Shown: positions 33,434-42,354 of the stretch, in pieces
Layout of the letters: each line of letters starts with the position of its first letter
Position numbering within the stretch: position 1 is the first letter of the stretch
Source of the DNA: Andreprevotia sp. IGB-42
GTDB taxonomy: Bacteria > Pseudomonadota > Gammaproteobacteria > Burkholderiales > Chitinibacteraceae
Length of the DNA stretch: 64,000 nucleotides
Reading direction: 5' to 3'
NCBI RefSeq assembly: GCF_009848685.1
Contig: NZ_WXTX01000014.1
Span: 1 to 64,000, forward strand
The notes under the pieces: model-generated
Told to the model about the DNA's origin: nothing
The model's input: the letters and a program-made list of their open reading frames with translations, nothing else
Database searches by the model: none
Made by a program: the position numbers and the translations under genes

Positions 33434-35695
33434 ATGGACCTGCGCCACTCTCGCCCTTTTCGCATCTGCCTGCTGCTGATCGCCATGCTGGTGTTGATCG
33501 CCGGTATTGCACCCTATTTCATCGAAGCGGAATGGATACGCAATCTGCTGGTCACGCAAATCGCCCGTGATACCGGCCGCACGCTCAATGCCGCCAGAAC
33601 CCGCGTAGTGCTGCTGCCGCGCCCGGCGCTGCTGCTGGAAGACACCACGCTATCCGAGCCGGACAGCGCCGCCATTTTCGCCAAGACCGATACCGTGAAG
33701 ATCACGCTGGCGCCATGGCCGCTACTGTCGGGCAAGCTGGAAATCGCCGCCATCGATTTCGAACGCCCGGCATTGCTGATCGAGCACCGCGGTGACGGCA
33801 GCTACAATTTCGAAGACCTGCTGCAGAACCACCAGCCCAACAGCAAGCTGCGCTTCGGCCTGAACCGCCTGCGATTCACCGGTGCCCGCTTCGATTACCG
33901 CGATGCGTTTCTTGGCGAAACCGCCAAGCTGGGGCCGCTCAATTTCACCATGGACAACTTGGCCGATCCGAAGAATGGCCGGCTGGATGTGGATGGCCGG
34001 CTGGTGATCGGCTCTGAGAAAGACCCGCTCTGGCAAGGCGCCATCAAGGCCGATGCCGCGATGCGTTATCACGAGATACAGCGCAATCTGCTGGTGAACG
34101 ACTTGCAGATCGCGCTGACGCAGGACGGCGCCAGCCGCCCCAGTGTCGATCTCAAAGGCGTGGCGCTGCAGATCACCGGCAACCTGATTTATGGCTGGCA
34201 ACCACTGCGCCTGACCGGCGGCCAGCTCAAGCTCACCGGGCAAGGCCAGCGTGCCGACCAGTTCTGGAAGGGCGAGCTGACCATTCCCGAGATACGCCTG
34301 ACCGAGAACCAGCTGGGGCTGTACCGCTCCAGGTTGAGCCTGAACATGCAGAGCCATGGACTGCGCTTCAACGCCGGTATCTCCTTGCCGTCGCTGGCGG
34401 CCACGCAGCAAGGCACCATGCATGCCAGCGATGCCGTACTCAATGTCTACCTGAAAAGCCCGAAGCAGACGCTGGCACTGGATTTCAAAACCCCGCTGGA
34501 ACTGCATGGCGGTACCGTGGCACGGCTGCCCGGTTATCAGTTGACCGGCCAGTACAGCAGCAGCGCGCTACCGCGTGGCGCCATCCCGCTGATGCTGGCG
34601 GGCGATGCCATGCTCGACCTGCGCAACGAATCGCTGCAAGTCGCCAGCCGTGGTGATTTCGACAAGGCCGCGCTGACCGCGCACTTCGATATCGATGACT
34701 TCGTCAAACCGCGTTACCGCTTCCAGTTCGACCTCGCCAAGCTCGATCTCAGCCCCTATCTGCCAGCAGTGACCGAAGGCGCCAGATCGGTCGATGCGGA
34801 TAGCCCGCTCGATCTGGGTTTCCTCGATACGCTCAATGCCGAAGGCGAGCTGCGCATCGGCGAGCTGGTGCTGCAGAAACTGCATGTCGATGACCTGTCG
34901 ATGAAGCTGGCCGCGCATGACCGCAAGCTCACGCTCGATCCGCTGGCCGCCACGCTGTACGAAGGCCAGTTGCAAGGCCGGCTGGAGCTGGACGCCAGCA
35001 GCAAGGTACCCAGTTGGCGCATCGCCCAGAAACTGTCGGACATGAACGTCAACACCCTGCTGGCGGACGTACTCGATACCAGCCGCTTTGAAGGACGTGG
35101 CCACCTTGACCTCGACATTGCCGCCACCGGCAACAAGCTGTCGGACGTCAAGAAAACCGCCGGTGGCGATGTGCGCGTGTTGCTCAACAAGGGCGCCATA
35201 CGCGGCATCGACATCGAAGCGCTGCTGCGCGCCGCCAGCCGGCAGCTCAAGGCCATGCAGGGTGAATCCGCGCCCATCCTCAACCTGGATGCGCGCACAC
35301 GCTTTTCCGAACTGAAAGCCACTATGCAGCTCAAGCATGGTGTTGCTACCAATGATGATCTCAATGTCACCGCCGGCGTGCTGCAGCTCAAGGGCGAAGG
35401 CGTGCTGGATCTGGCCGGTGGCGCCATCGATTACAAGCTGATCGCCAGCGCCAACCCCAAGGTGCCGGAACTCAAGGGGCTGGCCGGCCTGCTGTTGCCG
35501 ATCCAGCTGGCCGGCACGCTGGGGGCCCCCGATTACCGTATCGATTACGCCAGCCTGCGCGATCAGATCCTGATACGACAAAAAGCCGAGGAAGAAGCCA
35601 AGGCAAAAGCCGCCAAAGCCGCCGAGCAGGCGCGCCTGAAACCGGTACCCACGAAGAAGCCCGCAGCGCCGGCAGCCGCGGCCAGAAAGAAATGA
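33434..35695 (+). CDS. AsmA family protein
   Basis: The 753-residue protein has an N-terminal inner-membrane anchor (about 9-32) and a long periplasmic AsmA-like beta-rich body. The N-terminal AsmA motif GRTLNAARTRVVLLPRPALLLEDTTLSEP is split here as NAARTRVVLLPRPALLLEDT, with APWPLLSGKLEIAAIDFERP. The C-terminal AsmA domain has LNKGAIRGIDIEALLRAA, RTRFSELKATMQLKHGVA and IPIQLAGTLGAPDYRIDY-like features. The tail is Lys/Ala-rich. AsmA proteins are bridge-like lipid transporters that shape outer-membrane lipids. ATG 33434 gives a standard anchor. It overlaps mutY by four bases. Confidence 0.9.
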   Translation: MDLRHSRPFRICLLLIAMLVLIAGIAPYFIEAEWIRNLLVTQIARDTGRTLNAARTRVVLLPRPALLLEDTTLSEPDSAAIFAKTDTVKITLAPWPLLSGKLEIAAIDFERPALLIEHRGDGSYNFEDLLQNHQPNSKLRFGLNRLRFTGARFDYRDAFLGETAKLGPLNFTMDNLADPKNGRLDVDGRLVIGSEKDPLWQGAIKADAAMRYHEIQRNLLVNDLQIALTQDGASRPSVDLKGVALQITGNLIYGWQPLRLTGGQLKLTGQGQRADQFWKGELTIPEIRLTENQLGLYRSRLSLNMQSHGLRFNAGISLPSLAATQQGTMHASDAVLNVYLKSPKQTLALDFKTPLELHGGTVARLPGYQLTGQYSSSALPRGAIPLMLAGDAMLDLRNESLQVASRGDFDKAALTAHFDIDDFVKPRYRFQFDLAKLDLSPYLPAVTEGARSVDADSPLDLGFLDTLNAEGELRIGELVLQKLHVDDLSMKLAAHDRKLTLDPLAATLYEGQLQGRLELDASSKVPSWRIAQKLSDMNVNTLLADVLDTSRFEGRGHLDLDIAATGNKLSDVKKTAGGDVRVLLNKGAIRGIDIEALLRAASRQLKAMQGESAPILNLDARTRFSELKATMQLKHGVATNDDLNVTAGVLQLKGEGVLDLAGGAIDYKLIASANPKVPELKGLAGLLLPIQLAGTLGAPDYRIDYASLRDQILIRQKAEEEAKAKAAKAAEQARLKPVPTKKPAAPAAAARKK

Positions 35696-36732
35696 GCACC
35701 ACCCGCTTTGCGCCGCGCCTGCTGGCCTGGCACACCGGCTACGGCCGGCATGACCTGCCATGGCAAGTGAACGACCCGTACCGTGTATGGCTGTCGGAAA
35801 TCATGCTGCAGCAAACGCAGGTCACCACGGTCATTCCGTATTACCAGCGGTTTCTGGTGCGCTTTCCCACCGTTGCCAACCTTGCCGCTGCCACGCAGGA
35901 TGACGTGCTCGCGCACTGGAGCGGGCTGGGCTACTACAGCCGCGCGCGCAACCTGCACGCGGCCGCGCAGATGGTGATGAGCCGCTTTGGCGGCGTGTTT
36001 CCGCAAGATCCGCTCACCATCACCGAGCTGCCCGGCGTGGGGCCATCCACAGCGGCGGCCATCGCCGCGTTCTCGTTCAATGTGCGCAGCCCCATCCTCG
36101 ACGGCAACGTCAAGCGCGTGCTGGCCCGCTGGGCCGGCATCAGCGGGTTTCCGGGCGAAAAGGCCATCGAAAGACAGCTGTGGCAACTGGCTGGCAGCCT
36201 GCTGCCCGATAACCCTGCCGACATGCCTGCGTATACGCAGGCGCAGATGGATCTGGGCGCCACGGTGTGCACGCCCCGCAAACCGGCCTGTCTTGCCTGC
36301 CCGGTCAGTGATGACTGCGTGGCCCGCCTGACCGGCCGGCAGCTCGAGCTGCCTACCGCAAAGCCGAAGAAGAAAATTCCCGAGCGCCATACGGTGATGC
36401 TGCTGATCCACGATGCGCAAGGCCGCTTGCTGCTCGAGCGCCGCCCCCCCAACGGCATCTGGGGCGGGCTGTGGTGTTTGCCGGAAACGCCGTCGACACT
36501 GGATGCGGTGGCAGACAGCCAGCAGCGTCTCGACATGACCATCGCGCTGGAACCGGCGGGCGCGGATTTCGTGCATGTGTTCACACACTTCCGCCTCACC
36601 ATCACGCCACAACCGGCGGTGCTGCTGGCGCAGGGCAACGCCGTGCACGATGATGACCGCCGTTGGTTCAGCCGTGAACAGGCCTTGGCGGCCGGCATTC
36701 CCACGCCGCTGCGCAAACTGCTGAGCGCATGA
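35692..36732 (+). CDS. mutY: A/G-specific adenine glycosylase
   Basis: MutY removes adenine mispaired with 8-oxoguanine. The 346-residue protein has catalytic Glu in WLSEIMLQQTQVTTVIPYYQ, the helix-hairpin-helix LPGVGPSTAAAIAAFSF, catalytic Asp in ILDGNVKRVL, a 4Fe-4S motif CTPRKPACLACPVSDDC (C-X6-C-X2-C-X5-C), and a C-terminal Nudix-like 8-oxoG recognition domain (about 225-340, with GIWGGLWCLPE and FVHVFTHFRLTI). All key residues are present. The start ATGA overlaps the asmA-like stop, so translation is coupled. Confidence 0.97.
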   Translation: MSTTRFAPRLLAWHTGYGRHDLPWQVNDPYRVWLSEIMLQQTQVTTVIPYYQRFLVRFPTVANLAAATQDDVLAHWSGLGYYSRARNLHAAAQMVMSRFGGVFPQDPLTITELPGVGPSTAAAIAAFSFNVRSPILDGNVKRVLARWAGISGFPGEKAIERQLWQLAGSLLPDNPADMPAYTQAQMDLGATVCTPRKPACLACPVSDDCVARLTGRQLELPTAKPKKKIPERHTVMLLIHDAQGRLLLERRPPNGIWGGLWCLPETPSTLDAVADSQQRLDMTIALEPAGADFVHVFTHFRLTITPQPAVLLAQGNAVHDDDRRWFSREQALAAGIPTPLRKLLSA

Positions 36733-36756
36733 AAAAACGGGCCTGCTGGCCCGTTT
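36732..36756 (-). terminator. Rho-independent terminator of the OmpA-like gene, shared with mutY
   Basis: ACGGGCC-TGCT-GGCCCGT forms the stem. The minus strand then has six T, so it mainly terminates the OmpA-like gene; on the plus strand only three T follow the stem just after mutY. Confidence 0.8.
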
Positions 36757-36794
36757 GCGGTTTGAACATCATGCCGGATACCGGCATGGGTGAT

Positions 36795-37376
36795 TTACTT
36801 GAATGCGTAAGTCATACCCACCGACATCAGGTCGGCATCCGACTTCACGCCGCGGTTATCCACCGCATTGAAGTAGCGGGTGTACCCGGCACGCAGGCCT
36901 ACAGCTTCATTGACCTTGAAGTTCACCCCCAAACCCAGGCTGGGTGCAACGCGCCATTCGTTGTCGGAAACGCCGTTATAGCTGGATTTGACGTACAGCG
37001 GGTTCAGGCCGGCAGTGCCATACAGGCCGAAGCGGTCATTCAGCGGCACGGTACCCACCGCCTGGAAGGCGATACCCTGCGCGCTGTATTCCGAACTGTT
37101 GACACCCCGGTTGGCGGTCATCTTGCCCAGATTGAGATAACCGGCTTCCAGCGCGAAATTGGGCGAGAACTGATAACCGGCACCCACACTACCGGCAAAA
37201 TCGGTTTCATCCGAGCTCGCACCCGGCCCCAGCCTGGCGGTGGCATCGTCGGCGTCGTAACGCGATTGCCCGATATCGCCATACATATACACATTGCTGC
37301 CACCCACCGGGGCGGCGAATACGGCTGTGCTCAGGCCCAGTGTGGCAATGGCCAGAAGTGTGCGTGCGTTTTTCAT
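36795..37376 (-). CDS. OmpA-like outer-membrane beta-barrel protein
   Basis: The 193-residue precursor has a signal peptide (MKNARTLLAIATLGLSTAVFAA) and an eight-stranded OmpA/OmpW-type barrel: NVYMYGDIGQSRYDADD, SVGAGYQFSPNFALEAGYLN, FQAVGTVPLNDRFGLYGTAG, SLGLGVNFKVNEAVGLRAGY, ending in the C-terminal aromatic MTYAFK typical of outer-membrane insertion. There is no OmpA C-terminal peptidoglycan domain. ATG 37376 has GGAGAA upstream. It could be a small porin or a structural barrel; no specific ligand is evident. Confidence 0.88.
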   Translation of the reverse strand: MKNARTLLAIATLGLSTAVFAAPVGGSNVYMYGDIGQSRYDADDATARLGPGASSDETDFAGSVGAGYQFSPNFALEAGYLNLGKMTANRGVNSSEYSAQGIAFQAVGTVPLNDRFGLYGTAGLNPLYVKSSYNGVSDNEWRVAPSLGLGVNFKVNEAVGLRAGYTRYFNAVDNRGVKSDADLMSVGMTYAFK

Positions 37377-37868
37377 GTGCGGGTTCTCCATGTGCATCAG
37401 TGAAATACTCAGCCCGCGCTGTTGCGGCGCGGCACTGATCCGGTACCCATGCTAAGAACCTGCGGCGCCGGACGCTGTGACCGATTACCCGGCTGTGAAT
37501 CATCACACCGTGCAACTTTCTGATTCCTGCACTGCAACACACAATGGCGGGTACGCCGGTTACAATCACGTTTTCACCTGCAACAAGGCTTGTTAACACT
37601 CGTTTCACGGTCGCGTCGGGTCGCAAAAAGGCCGGATGCAAGGCACGCAACGCAGGCAACGGCCGGCTATTGCCAAGGCGCGTCAAGCAATGGCTGTTTG
37701 CGACGCGGCTCTGCAGGTTCGGGATATTCCGGGCAGCCTGCTGTGTTGCAAACCACTTGCGGTATCGTACCGCGGCGCGCTTCACAGTCCTGCTTGCCAT
37801 GCCGGGCTGCCCGAACGCAACTGCGAACCGAGTGTTAACAAGCCCTGACCCATACAAGGACCCCTGCC
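37377..37868. other. 492-base intergenic region before argJ
   Basis: The region separates the divergent OmpA-like and argJ genes. The first 200 bases should hold the OmpA-like promoter. The remainder is the inverted-repeat-bounded segment described separately. Frames on either strand lack recognisable domains, so I call no gene. Confidence 0.5.
37585..37846. repeat. 262-base segment bounded by inverted repeats
   Basis: GGCTTGTTAACACTCG at 37587-37602 reappears as its exact reverse complement at 37829-37844. The similarity extends inward with mismatches for about 18 more bases (TTC-C-GT-GCGT on both sides), giving imperfect terminal repeats of about 35 bases. The outer ends lie 23 bases from the argJ start. 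There is no open frame of note between them, and I see no clear target-site duplication. It could be a MITE-like element, a regulatory duplication, or a long hairpin. Confidence 0.7.
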
Positions 37869-39098
37869 ATGCCCGTCAACCTGCCCGAACTCGATCCTGC
37901 AAGCCTGTACCCCGTCGCTGGCGTGGAACTGGGCATTGCATCAGCCGGCGTGAAAACGCCAGGCCGACGGGACGTGCTGGTGATCAGGCTGGCAGAAGGC
38001 GCGCGTGCAGCCGGCGTTTTCACCCTGAACAAGTTCTGCGCGGCACCGGTGCGCATCTGCCGTGACCACCTGGCGGCAGGCGGCAACATCCGCGCGCTGG
38101 TGGTCAATACCGGCAACGCCAATGCCGGCACCGGCGTGGACGGCTACAATCGCGCGCAGCAAAGCTGCGAAGCACTCGCCGGCCTGCTGGATATCGAAGC
38201 GGCGCAGGTGCTGCCATTCTCGACCGGCGTGATCCTGGAGCCACTGCCGGTGGAAAAAGTCATCGGTGCACTGCCGGCTGCCATTGCCGACCTGCAGCCC
38301 ACCCACTGGGCCGAGGCCGCACGCGCCATCATGACCACCGATGTCGCGCCGAAAGCAGCGTCGAAGCAGGTGGAAATCGGCGGCAAGACCATCACCATCA
38401 CCGGCATCAGCAAGGGTGCCGGCATGATCCACCCGAACATGGCCACCATGCTGGGCTACGTCGCCACCGATGCCGCTATCAGCCAGCCACTGCTGCAGCA
38501 ACTGGTGAGCTGGACGGCGGATCGCTCGTTCAACAGCATTACCGTCGATGGCGACACCAGCACCAACGACAGCTATATCCTCATCGCCACCGGCCAGGCC
38601 GGCAATGCCGAGATCGATGATGCCGGCAGCGCCGATTTCGCCACGTTCCGCTCGGCACTGCTCGACGTTGCGCAAACGCTGGCCAAGGCCATCATCCGCG
38701 ATGGCGAAGGCGCCACCAAGTTCATGACCATCCAGGTCGAGGGTGGCCGTGACCGCGCCGAGTGCAAGGCGGTCGGCTACGCCATCGGTCGCTCGCCGCT
38801 GATCAAGACCGCGTTCTTCGCCAGCGACCCCAACCTGGGCCGCATCCTGTGCGCCATCGGCTATTCTGCGGTGGAAGACCTGGATGTCGACAAGCTGGAA
38901 GTGTGGCTGGGCGATGTGCTGGTGGCAGAAAAAGGCGGCCGTGCCGCCAGCTATACCGAAGCACAGGGCCAGCGCGTGATGCAGCAAGCCGAGATCGACA
39001 TCACCGTGAAGCTCGGCCGCGGCAGCGAAGAAGCCACCGTATGGACGTGCGATTTCAGCTACGACTACGTGAAAATCAACGCAGACTACCGCAGCTGA
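37869..39098 (+). CDS. argJ: Bifunctional ornithine acetyltransferase/N-acetylglutamate synthase
   Basis: ArgJ moves the acetyl group from N-acetylornithine to glutamate, recycling it in arginine synthesis, and can also acetylate glutamate from acetyl-CoA. The 409-residue protein has NTGNANAGTG, the self-cleavage and nucleophile site [14 protein letters not shown] (Thr at the alpha/beta junction), [25 protein letters not shown] and the C-terminal [18 protein letters not shown]-type ending. ATG 37869 starts [10 protein letters not shown]. It sits just after the inverted-repeat segment, whose inner hairpin could affect its expression. Confidence 0.96.
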   Translation: MPVNLPELDPASLYPVAGVELGIASAGVKTPGRRDVLVIRLAEGARAAGVFTLNKFCAAPVRICRDHLAAGGNIRALVVNTGNANAGTGVDGYNRAQQSCEALAGLLDIEAAQVLPFSTGVILEPLPVEKVIGALPAAIADLQPTHWAEAARAIMTTDVAPKAASKQVEIGGKTITITGISKGAGMIHPNMATMLGYVATDAAISQPLLQQLVSWTADRSFNSITVDGDTSTNDSYILIATGQAGNAEIDDAGSADFATFRSALLDVAQTLAKAIIRDGEGATKFMTIQVEGGRDRAECKAVGYAIGRSPLIKTAFFASDPNLGRILCAIGYSAVEDLDVDKLEVWLGDVLVAEKGGRAASYTEAQGQRVMQQAEIDITVKLGRGSEEATVWTCDFSYDYVKINADYRS

Positions 39099-39183
39099 TC
39101 CCGCGTATCGTCTGGCGCCTGCTCCACCGCATGGTCAGGCCCGGCTCATCCCTGGCCTGATCGCAACAGCAGGAGGCACGCGC

Positions 39184-39516
39184 ATGACACACTGGATCTA
39201 CCTCGCCATCGCCATCGTTGCCGAAGTGATTGCCACTTCGGCGCTCAAGGCCTCCGCCGGCTTCAGCCGGCTGATTCCCAGCAGCATCGTGATTGCCGGC
39301 TACGGCATCGCGTTCTACTTCCTCGCCCTCACGCTGCGCACGTTGCCGGTCGGCGTTGCGTATGCAGTATGGTCGGGCGTCGGCATCGTGCTGGTGTCGC
39401 TGGTGGGCTGGGTGGTCTACAAGCAGGCGCTGGACGCCGCCGCCATGGGCGGCATGGCGCTGATCATCGCCGGCGTGCTGGTGATGAATCTGTTCTCCCG
39501 CTCCGTACCGCACTGA
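39184..39516 (+). CDS. Small multidrug resistance protein, EmrE type
   Basis: The 110-residue protein has four transmembrane helices. The conserved proton-coupling glutamate is in AIVAEVIATSALKAS (about residue 14). GVAYAVWSGVGIVLVSLVGW and the ending MNLFSRSVPH closely follow EmrE, which favours the drug-exporting (Qac) branch over the guanidinium-exporting one. It would export cationic, lipophilic compounds as an antiparallel dimer. GGAGG lies upstream of ATG 39184. The YnfA-type gene begins seven bases later. Confidence 0.92.
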   Translation: MTHWIYLAIAIVAEVIATSALKASAGFSRLIPSSIVIAGYGIAFYFLALTLRTLPVGVAYAVWSGVGIVLVSLVGWVVYKQALDAAAMGGMALIIAGVLVMNLFSRSVPH

Positions 39517-39522
39517 GCCACC

Positions 39523-39855
39523 GTGACCGCACTGCTGCCAACCACGCTGCTGTTCATCCTGACCGCGCTGGCCGAAATCGCCGGCTGCTACCTGCCATGG
39601 CTATGCCTGAAACGCGGCGGCTCGCCGTGGCTGCTGCTGCCGGCTGCGCTGTGCCTGGCGCTGTTCGCGTGGCTGCTGACCCTGCACCCCAGCGCAGCCG
39701 GCCGCACCTATGCCGCATATGGCGGCGTCTACATCGGCGTAGCGCTGTTGTGGCTGTGGATCGTGGAGGGCATCCGTCCGACCGGCTGGGATCTGCTCGG
39801 CGGCGCAGTCGCCATCAGCGGCATGGCCATCATCATGCTGGCACCGCGCTCCTGA
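39523..39855 (+). CDS. YnfA (UPF0060) family SMR-like membrane protein
   Basis: The 110-residue protein has four predicted transmembrane helices and the UPF0060 signature [50 protein letters not shown] and a final MAIIMLAPR. YnfA relatives resemble SMR transporters and in some enterobacteria export dyes and biguanides. The start is a GTG seven bases after the EmrE-like gene, so the two are in one operon. The stop abuts the stop of the convergent nudK gene. Confidence 0.9.
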   Translation: MTALLPTTLLFILTALAEIAGCYLPWLCLKRGGSPWLLLPAALCLALFAWLLTLHPSAAGRTYAAYGGVYIGVALLWLWIVEGIRPTGWDLLGGAVAISGMAIIMLAPRS

Positions 39856-40455
39856 TCAATCGGCAAACAGGTGCAGCGCTGCATATTGCAGCAGCATGAT
39901 GGTCTTGCCATCGGCAATCTCCCCGCGCGCCATCATCGCCAGGCTTTCTGCAAACGGCAGCTCCAGCACTTCGATATCCTCGCCTTCCGCCTCCACGCCG
40001 CCGCCATTGCCGATCTTCGATGCCGGGTCGTACTCGGCCACGAAGAAAAACAGCTTCTCGGTCACCGAACCCGGACTCATGAAGGCCTCGAATACCTTCT
40101 GCACCCGTTGTACACGGTAGCCGGTTTCCTCTTCCACCTCGGTCTTGATGCGTTGCTCGGGTGTGGCGTTATCGAGCAAGCCGGCAGCGGTTTCGATCAG
40201 GAAGCCATCGTGGCCGTTCACATACGCGGGAAAGCGGAACTGTCGGGTCAGGATCACGCTGCGCTGCGCCAGGTTGTACAGCAAGATGGTGGCGCCGTTG
40301 CCACGGTCGTAGGTTTCGCGGCTTTGCCGCTGCCAGTTGCCGTCGTTGCGGCGGAAATCGAAAGTGGTTTTTTTCAGCAGATACCAGTCATGCGACAGCA
40401 CCTGCACGTCGACGATCCTGATGCGCTCGGCATCAGCCTGCATGGATTGTTCCAT
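39856..40455 (-). CDS. NudK-like Nudix hydrolase (GDP-mannose/ADP-ribose pyrophosphatase type)
   Basis: The 199-residue protein matches GDP-mannose pyrophosphatase NudK: IRIVDVQVLSHDWYLLKKTT, FDFRRNDGNWQRQSRETYDR, RFPAYVNGHDGFLIETAAG, and a Nudix box reading GLLDNATPEQRIKTEVEEETGY, here with Lys in place of the usual Arg before the E-x-x-E-E core. It would hydrolyse nucleoside diphosphate sugars. GGGGA precedes ATG 40455, so that start is preferred over ATG 40443. It is divergent from the DeoR regulator, which may control both. Confidence 0.88.
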   Translation of the reverse strand: MEQSMQADAERIRIVDVQVLSHDWYLLKKTTFDFRRNDGNWQRQSRETYDRGNGATILLYNLAQRSVILTRQFRFPAYVNGHDGFLIETAAGLLDNATPEQRIKTEVEEETGYRVQRVQKVFEAFMSPGSVTEKLFFFVAEYDPASKIGNGGGVEAEGEDIEVLELPFAESLAMMARGEIADGKTIMLLQYAALHLFAD

Positions 40456-40493
40456 TGATGTCCCCGGCAAGATGACAGCACCCGGGCAGGTGC

Positions 40494-40550
40494 TATACTG
40501 CGCAGCAAGGTATCGTGCAATTTCGTGCATGGTCAAGATTTTTCGTGCAA
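40494..40550 (+). promoter_or_regulatory. Promoter and triple 10-bp repeat before the DeoR gene
   Basis: TATACT at 40494-40499 can serve as a -10 box with start near 40506. Directly downstream are TATCGTGCAA (40511-40520), TTTCGTGCAT (40521-40530) and TTTCGTGCAA (40541-40550), spaced at one and two helical turns. DeoR-family operators commonly consist of TTTCG-containing direct repeats, so this is probably an autoregulatory operator. Confidence 0.6.
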
Positions 40551-40555
40551 AGGCC

Positions 40556-41311
40556 ATGTTAACCAGCCAGAGAAAGCAGCACATCCTTGCCATCCTGCAG
40601 CGTGACGGCCAAGTAATCGCCAAGGCCGTCAGCCAGGAGCTGGCGCTATCGGAAGACACTATCCGCCGCGACCTGCGCGAGCTGGCGGCGGAAGGACTGC
40701 TGCAGCGCGTGCATGGTGGCGCACTGCCGGCATCCCCGGCGGTGGCGGACTTTGCCAGCCGCAACCACATTGCAGCGGATGGCAAAGCACGCATCGGCCG
40801 CGCTGCTGCACAGATGATCGGTGATGGGCAGATAGCCATCGTCGATGGCGGCACCACCGCCGTGCAGCTGACCAGGCAATTGCCGGCCAGCCTGCATGCC
40901 ACCATCGTCACCCACAGCCCCAGCGTGGCGGTAGAGCTGGCATTGCACCCGCACGTGGAAGTCATCCTGATCGGTGGCCGGCTGTTCAAGCATTCGGTGG
41001 TAACCATGGGCACCGCCGCACTGGCCGCGCTGGCGCATATCCGTGCAGACCTGTTCTTCATGGGGGTAACCGGCGTGCATGCCCAGGCGGGCCTGAGCAC
41101 CGGCGATCTGGAAGAAGCGCATATGAAGCGCGCGCTGATGCAACACGCGTCCGAGACCATCGTGCTGGCCTCCGCAGAAAAAATCGGCGCGGCATCCGCG
41201 TACGTGATCGCGCCGCTGGCCGAAGCCAGCGGCATCATCACCGAAACCACCATCGGTGATGCGCAGCTGGCACCGCTGCGCGGCGCCGGTATCGTCATCA
41301 CGCAAGTCTGA
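40556..41311 (+). CDS. DeoR/GlpR family transcriptional regulator
   Basis: The 251-residue protein has the DeoR winged helix (about 1-57: QRKQHILAILQRDGQVIAKA, SEDTIRRDLRELAAEG, LLQRVHGGALP) and the sugar-phosphate-sensing domain (about 75-230) with VDGGTTAVQLTRQL and GGRLF. Such proteins repress sugar-catabolic or nucleotide-sugar genes until a phosphosugar binds. ATG 40556 starts MLTSQRKQHI; an in-frame ATG at 40529 lies inside the repeat region and is less likely. The divergent nudK gene is a candidate target. Confidence 0.9.
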   Translation: MLTSQRKQHILAILQRDGQVIAKAVSQELALSEDTIRRDLRELAAEGLLQRVHGGALPASPAVADFASRNHIAADGKARIGRAAAQMIGDGQIAIVDGGTTAVQLTRQLPASLHATIVTHSPSVAVELALHPHVEVILIGGRLFKHSVVTMGTAALAALAHIRADLFFMGVTGVHAQAGLSTGDLEEAHMKRALMQHASETIVLASAEKIGAASAYVIAPLAEASGIITETTIGDAQLAPLRGAGIVITQV

Positions 41312-41387
41312 CAGGTTGGCGGTGGCGAGGGCAGAAAGCGCAAAATCTGCAAACCCACTCCCCGTACAGTGACTGCCAGGAGGTCGC

Positions 41388-42227
41388 ATGAAACACAGTA
41401 CGCAGCAGCTTTACGCCAGCCGGCTTGAAGCGGTGATCGTTTACCTGGCAAAGCACCTGGATGCCGATCCGGACATGTACCGGCTTGCCGATATCGCCTG
41501 CCTGTCGCCGTTCCACTTTCACCGCGTGTGGCACGCGTGGATGGGCGAAACGGTGGCCGATACGGTAAGGCGCTTGCGCCTGCACCGGGCATCCGGCGAA
41601 CTGACCCGCTCGGCCATGGCGCTGGGCAAGATCGCCAGCAATGCCGGTTACGATTCACCCGCTGCGTTCAGCCGGGCATTCAGGCAGGCATTCGGCCTGC
41701 CGCCCAGCTCGTTCCGTGCGTTGCACGCCTCCGGTTATCCACCCGACGAGGAGCACACCATGCAACAGGTCAGCATTGAAACAATCGGCCCGATCACGCT
41801 CGCCAGCGTGCCGCACACCGGGCCATACATGGAAATCGGCCAGGCGTTCGACCGCCTGTACGTCTGGGCGCGCAAGCAAGGCATCGATGCCGACCGCGAG
41901 CGGTCCTTCGGCGTGTATTACTGCAGCGGCGAAGAACTGCCCGCCAGCGAGCTCAAATCCGCGGCAGCAATGACCTTGCCCGCCGGCCACAAGGCCGCCG
42001 ATGGTGTGGAAACACTGACCATCCCGGCATTGCGTTGCGCCACACTGGAGTATATCGGGCCCTATGCCGGCCTCACCCAGGCATGCGGCTGGCTGTATGG
42101 CGAGTGGCTGCCGCAGCACGGCCACCTGCCCGGCAATTTCCCGGAGTTCGAGGAGTACACCAACGATCCGCGCACCACGCCGCCATCCGAGCTGCGTACG
42201 CTGATCCGCATTCCGTTGGCAAATTGA
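41388..42227 (+). CDS. AraC family regulator with GyrI-like effector domain
   Basis: The 279-residue protein has two AraC helix-turn-helix motifs at the N-terminus (about 10-110: RLADIACLSPFHFHRVWHAW, KIASNAGYDSPAAFSRAFRQ) and a C-terminal GyrI-like/SOUL-type effector-binding domain (about 125-275: MQQVSIETIGPITLASVPHT, GPYMEIGQAF). This order is that of the Rob/SoxS-like and GyrI-fused regulators that respond to lipophilic or cationic compounds. GGAGG lies just upstream of ATG 41388. Its proximity to SMR genes 2 kb upstream is suggestive but not proof of control. Confidence 0.9.
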   Translation: MKHSTQQLYASRLEAVIVYLAKHLDADPDMYRLADIACLSPFHFHRVWHAWMGETVADTVRRLRLHRASGELTRSAMALGKIASNAGYDSPAAFSRAFRQAFGLPPSSFRALHASGYPPDEEHTMQQVSIETIGPITLASVPHTGPYMEIGQAFDRLYVWARKQGIDADRERSFGVYYCSGEELPASELKSAAAMTLPAGHKAADGVETLTIPALRCATLEYIGPYAGLTQACGWLYGEWLPQHGHLPGNFPEFEEYTNDPRTTPPSELRTLIRIPLAN

Positions 42228-42288
42228 CCGCAGGCGGGCGCAGCAGGCATCCGCGCTGGAATACCGCCGTACGATTTGCGCAAGCATG

Positions 42289-42324
42289 AAAAAGGACCAG
42301 GGGGCTCACGCCCCCCGGTCCTTT
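42289..42324 (-). terminator. Rho-independent terminator of the small-protein transcript
   Basis: AAAGGACC-GGGGGGC-GTGA-GCCCCC-T-GGTCC forms a long stem on the minus strand, followed by five T (complement of 42289-42293). It lies 31 bases after the small-protein stop. On the plus strand the T run is short, so minus-strand use is favoured; it may also help end the AraC-GyrI transcript. Confidence 0.85.
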
Positions 42325-42354
42325 CAGGAATCAGTCCTTACCTGGCCAGGGTAG

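Noticed and set aside
37585-37846. Insertion sequence
   Set aside because: Too short to encode a transposase and no transposase-like frame is present; target duplications were not seen.
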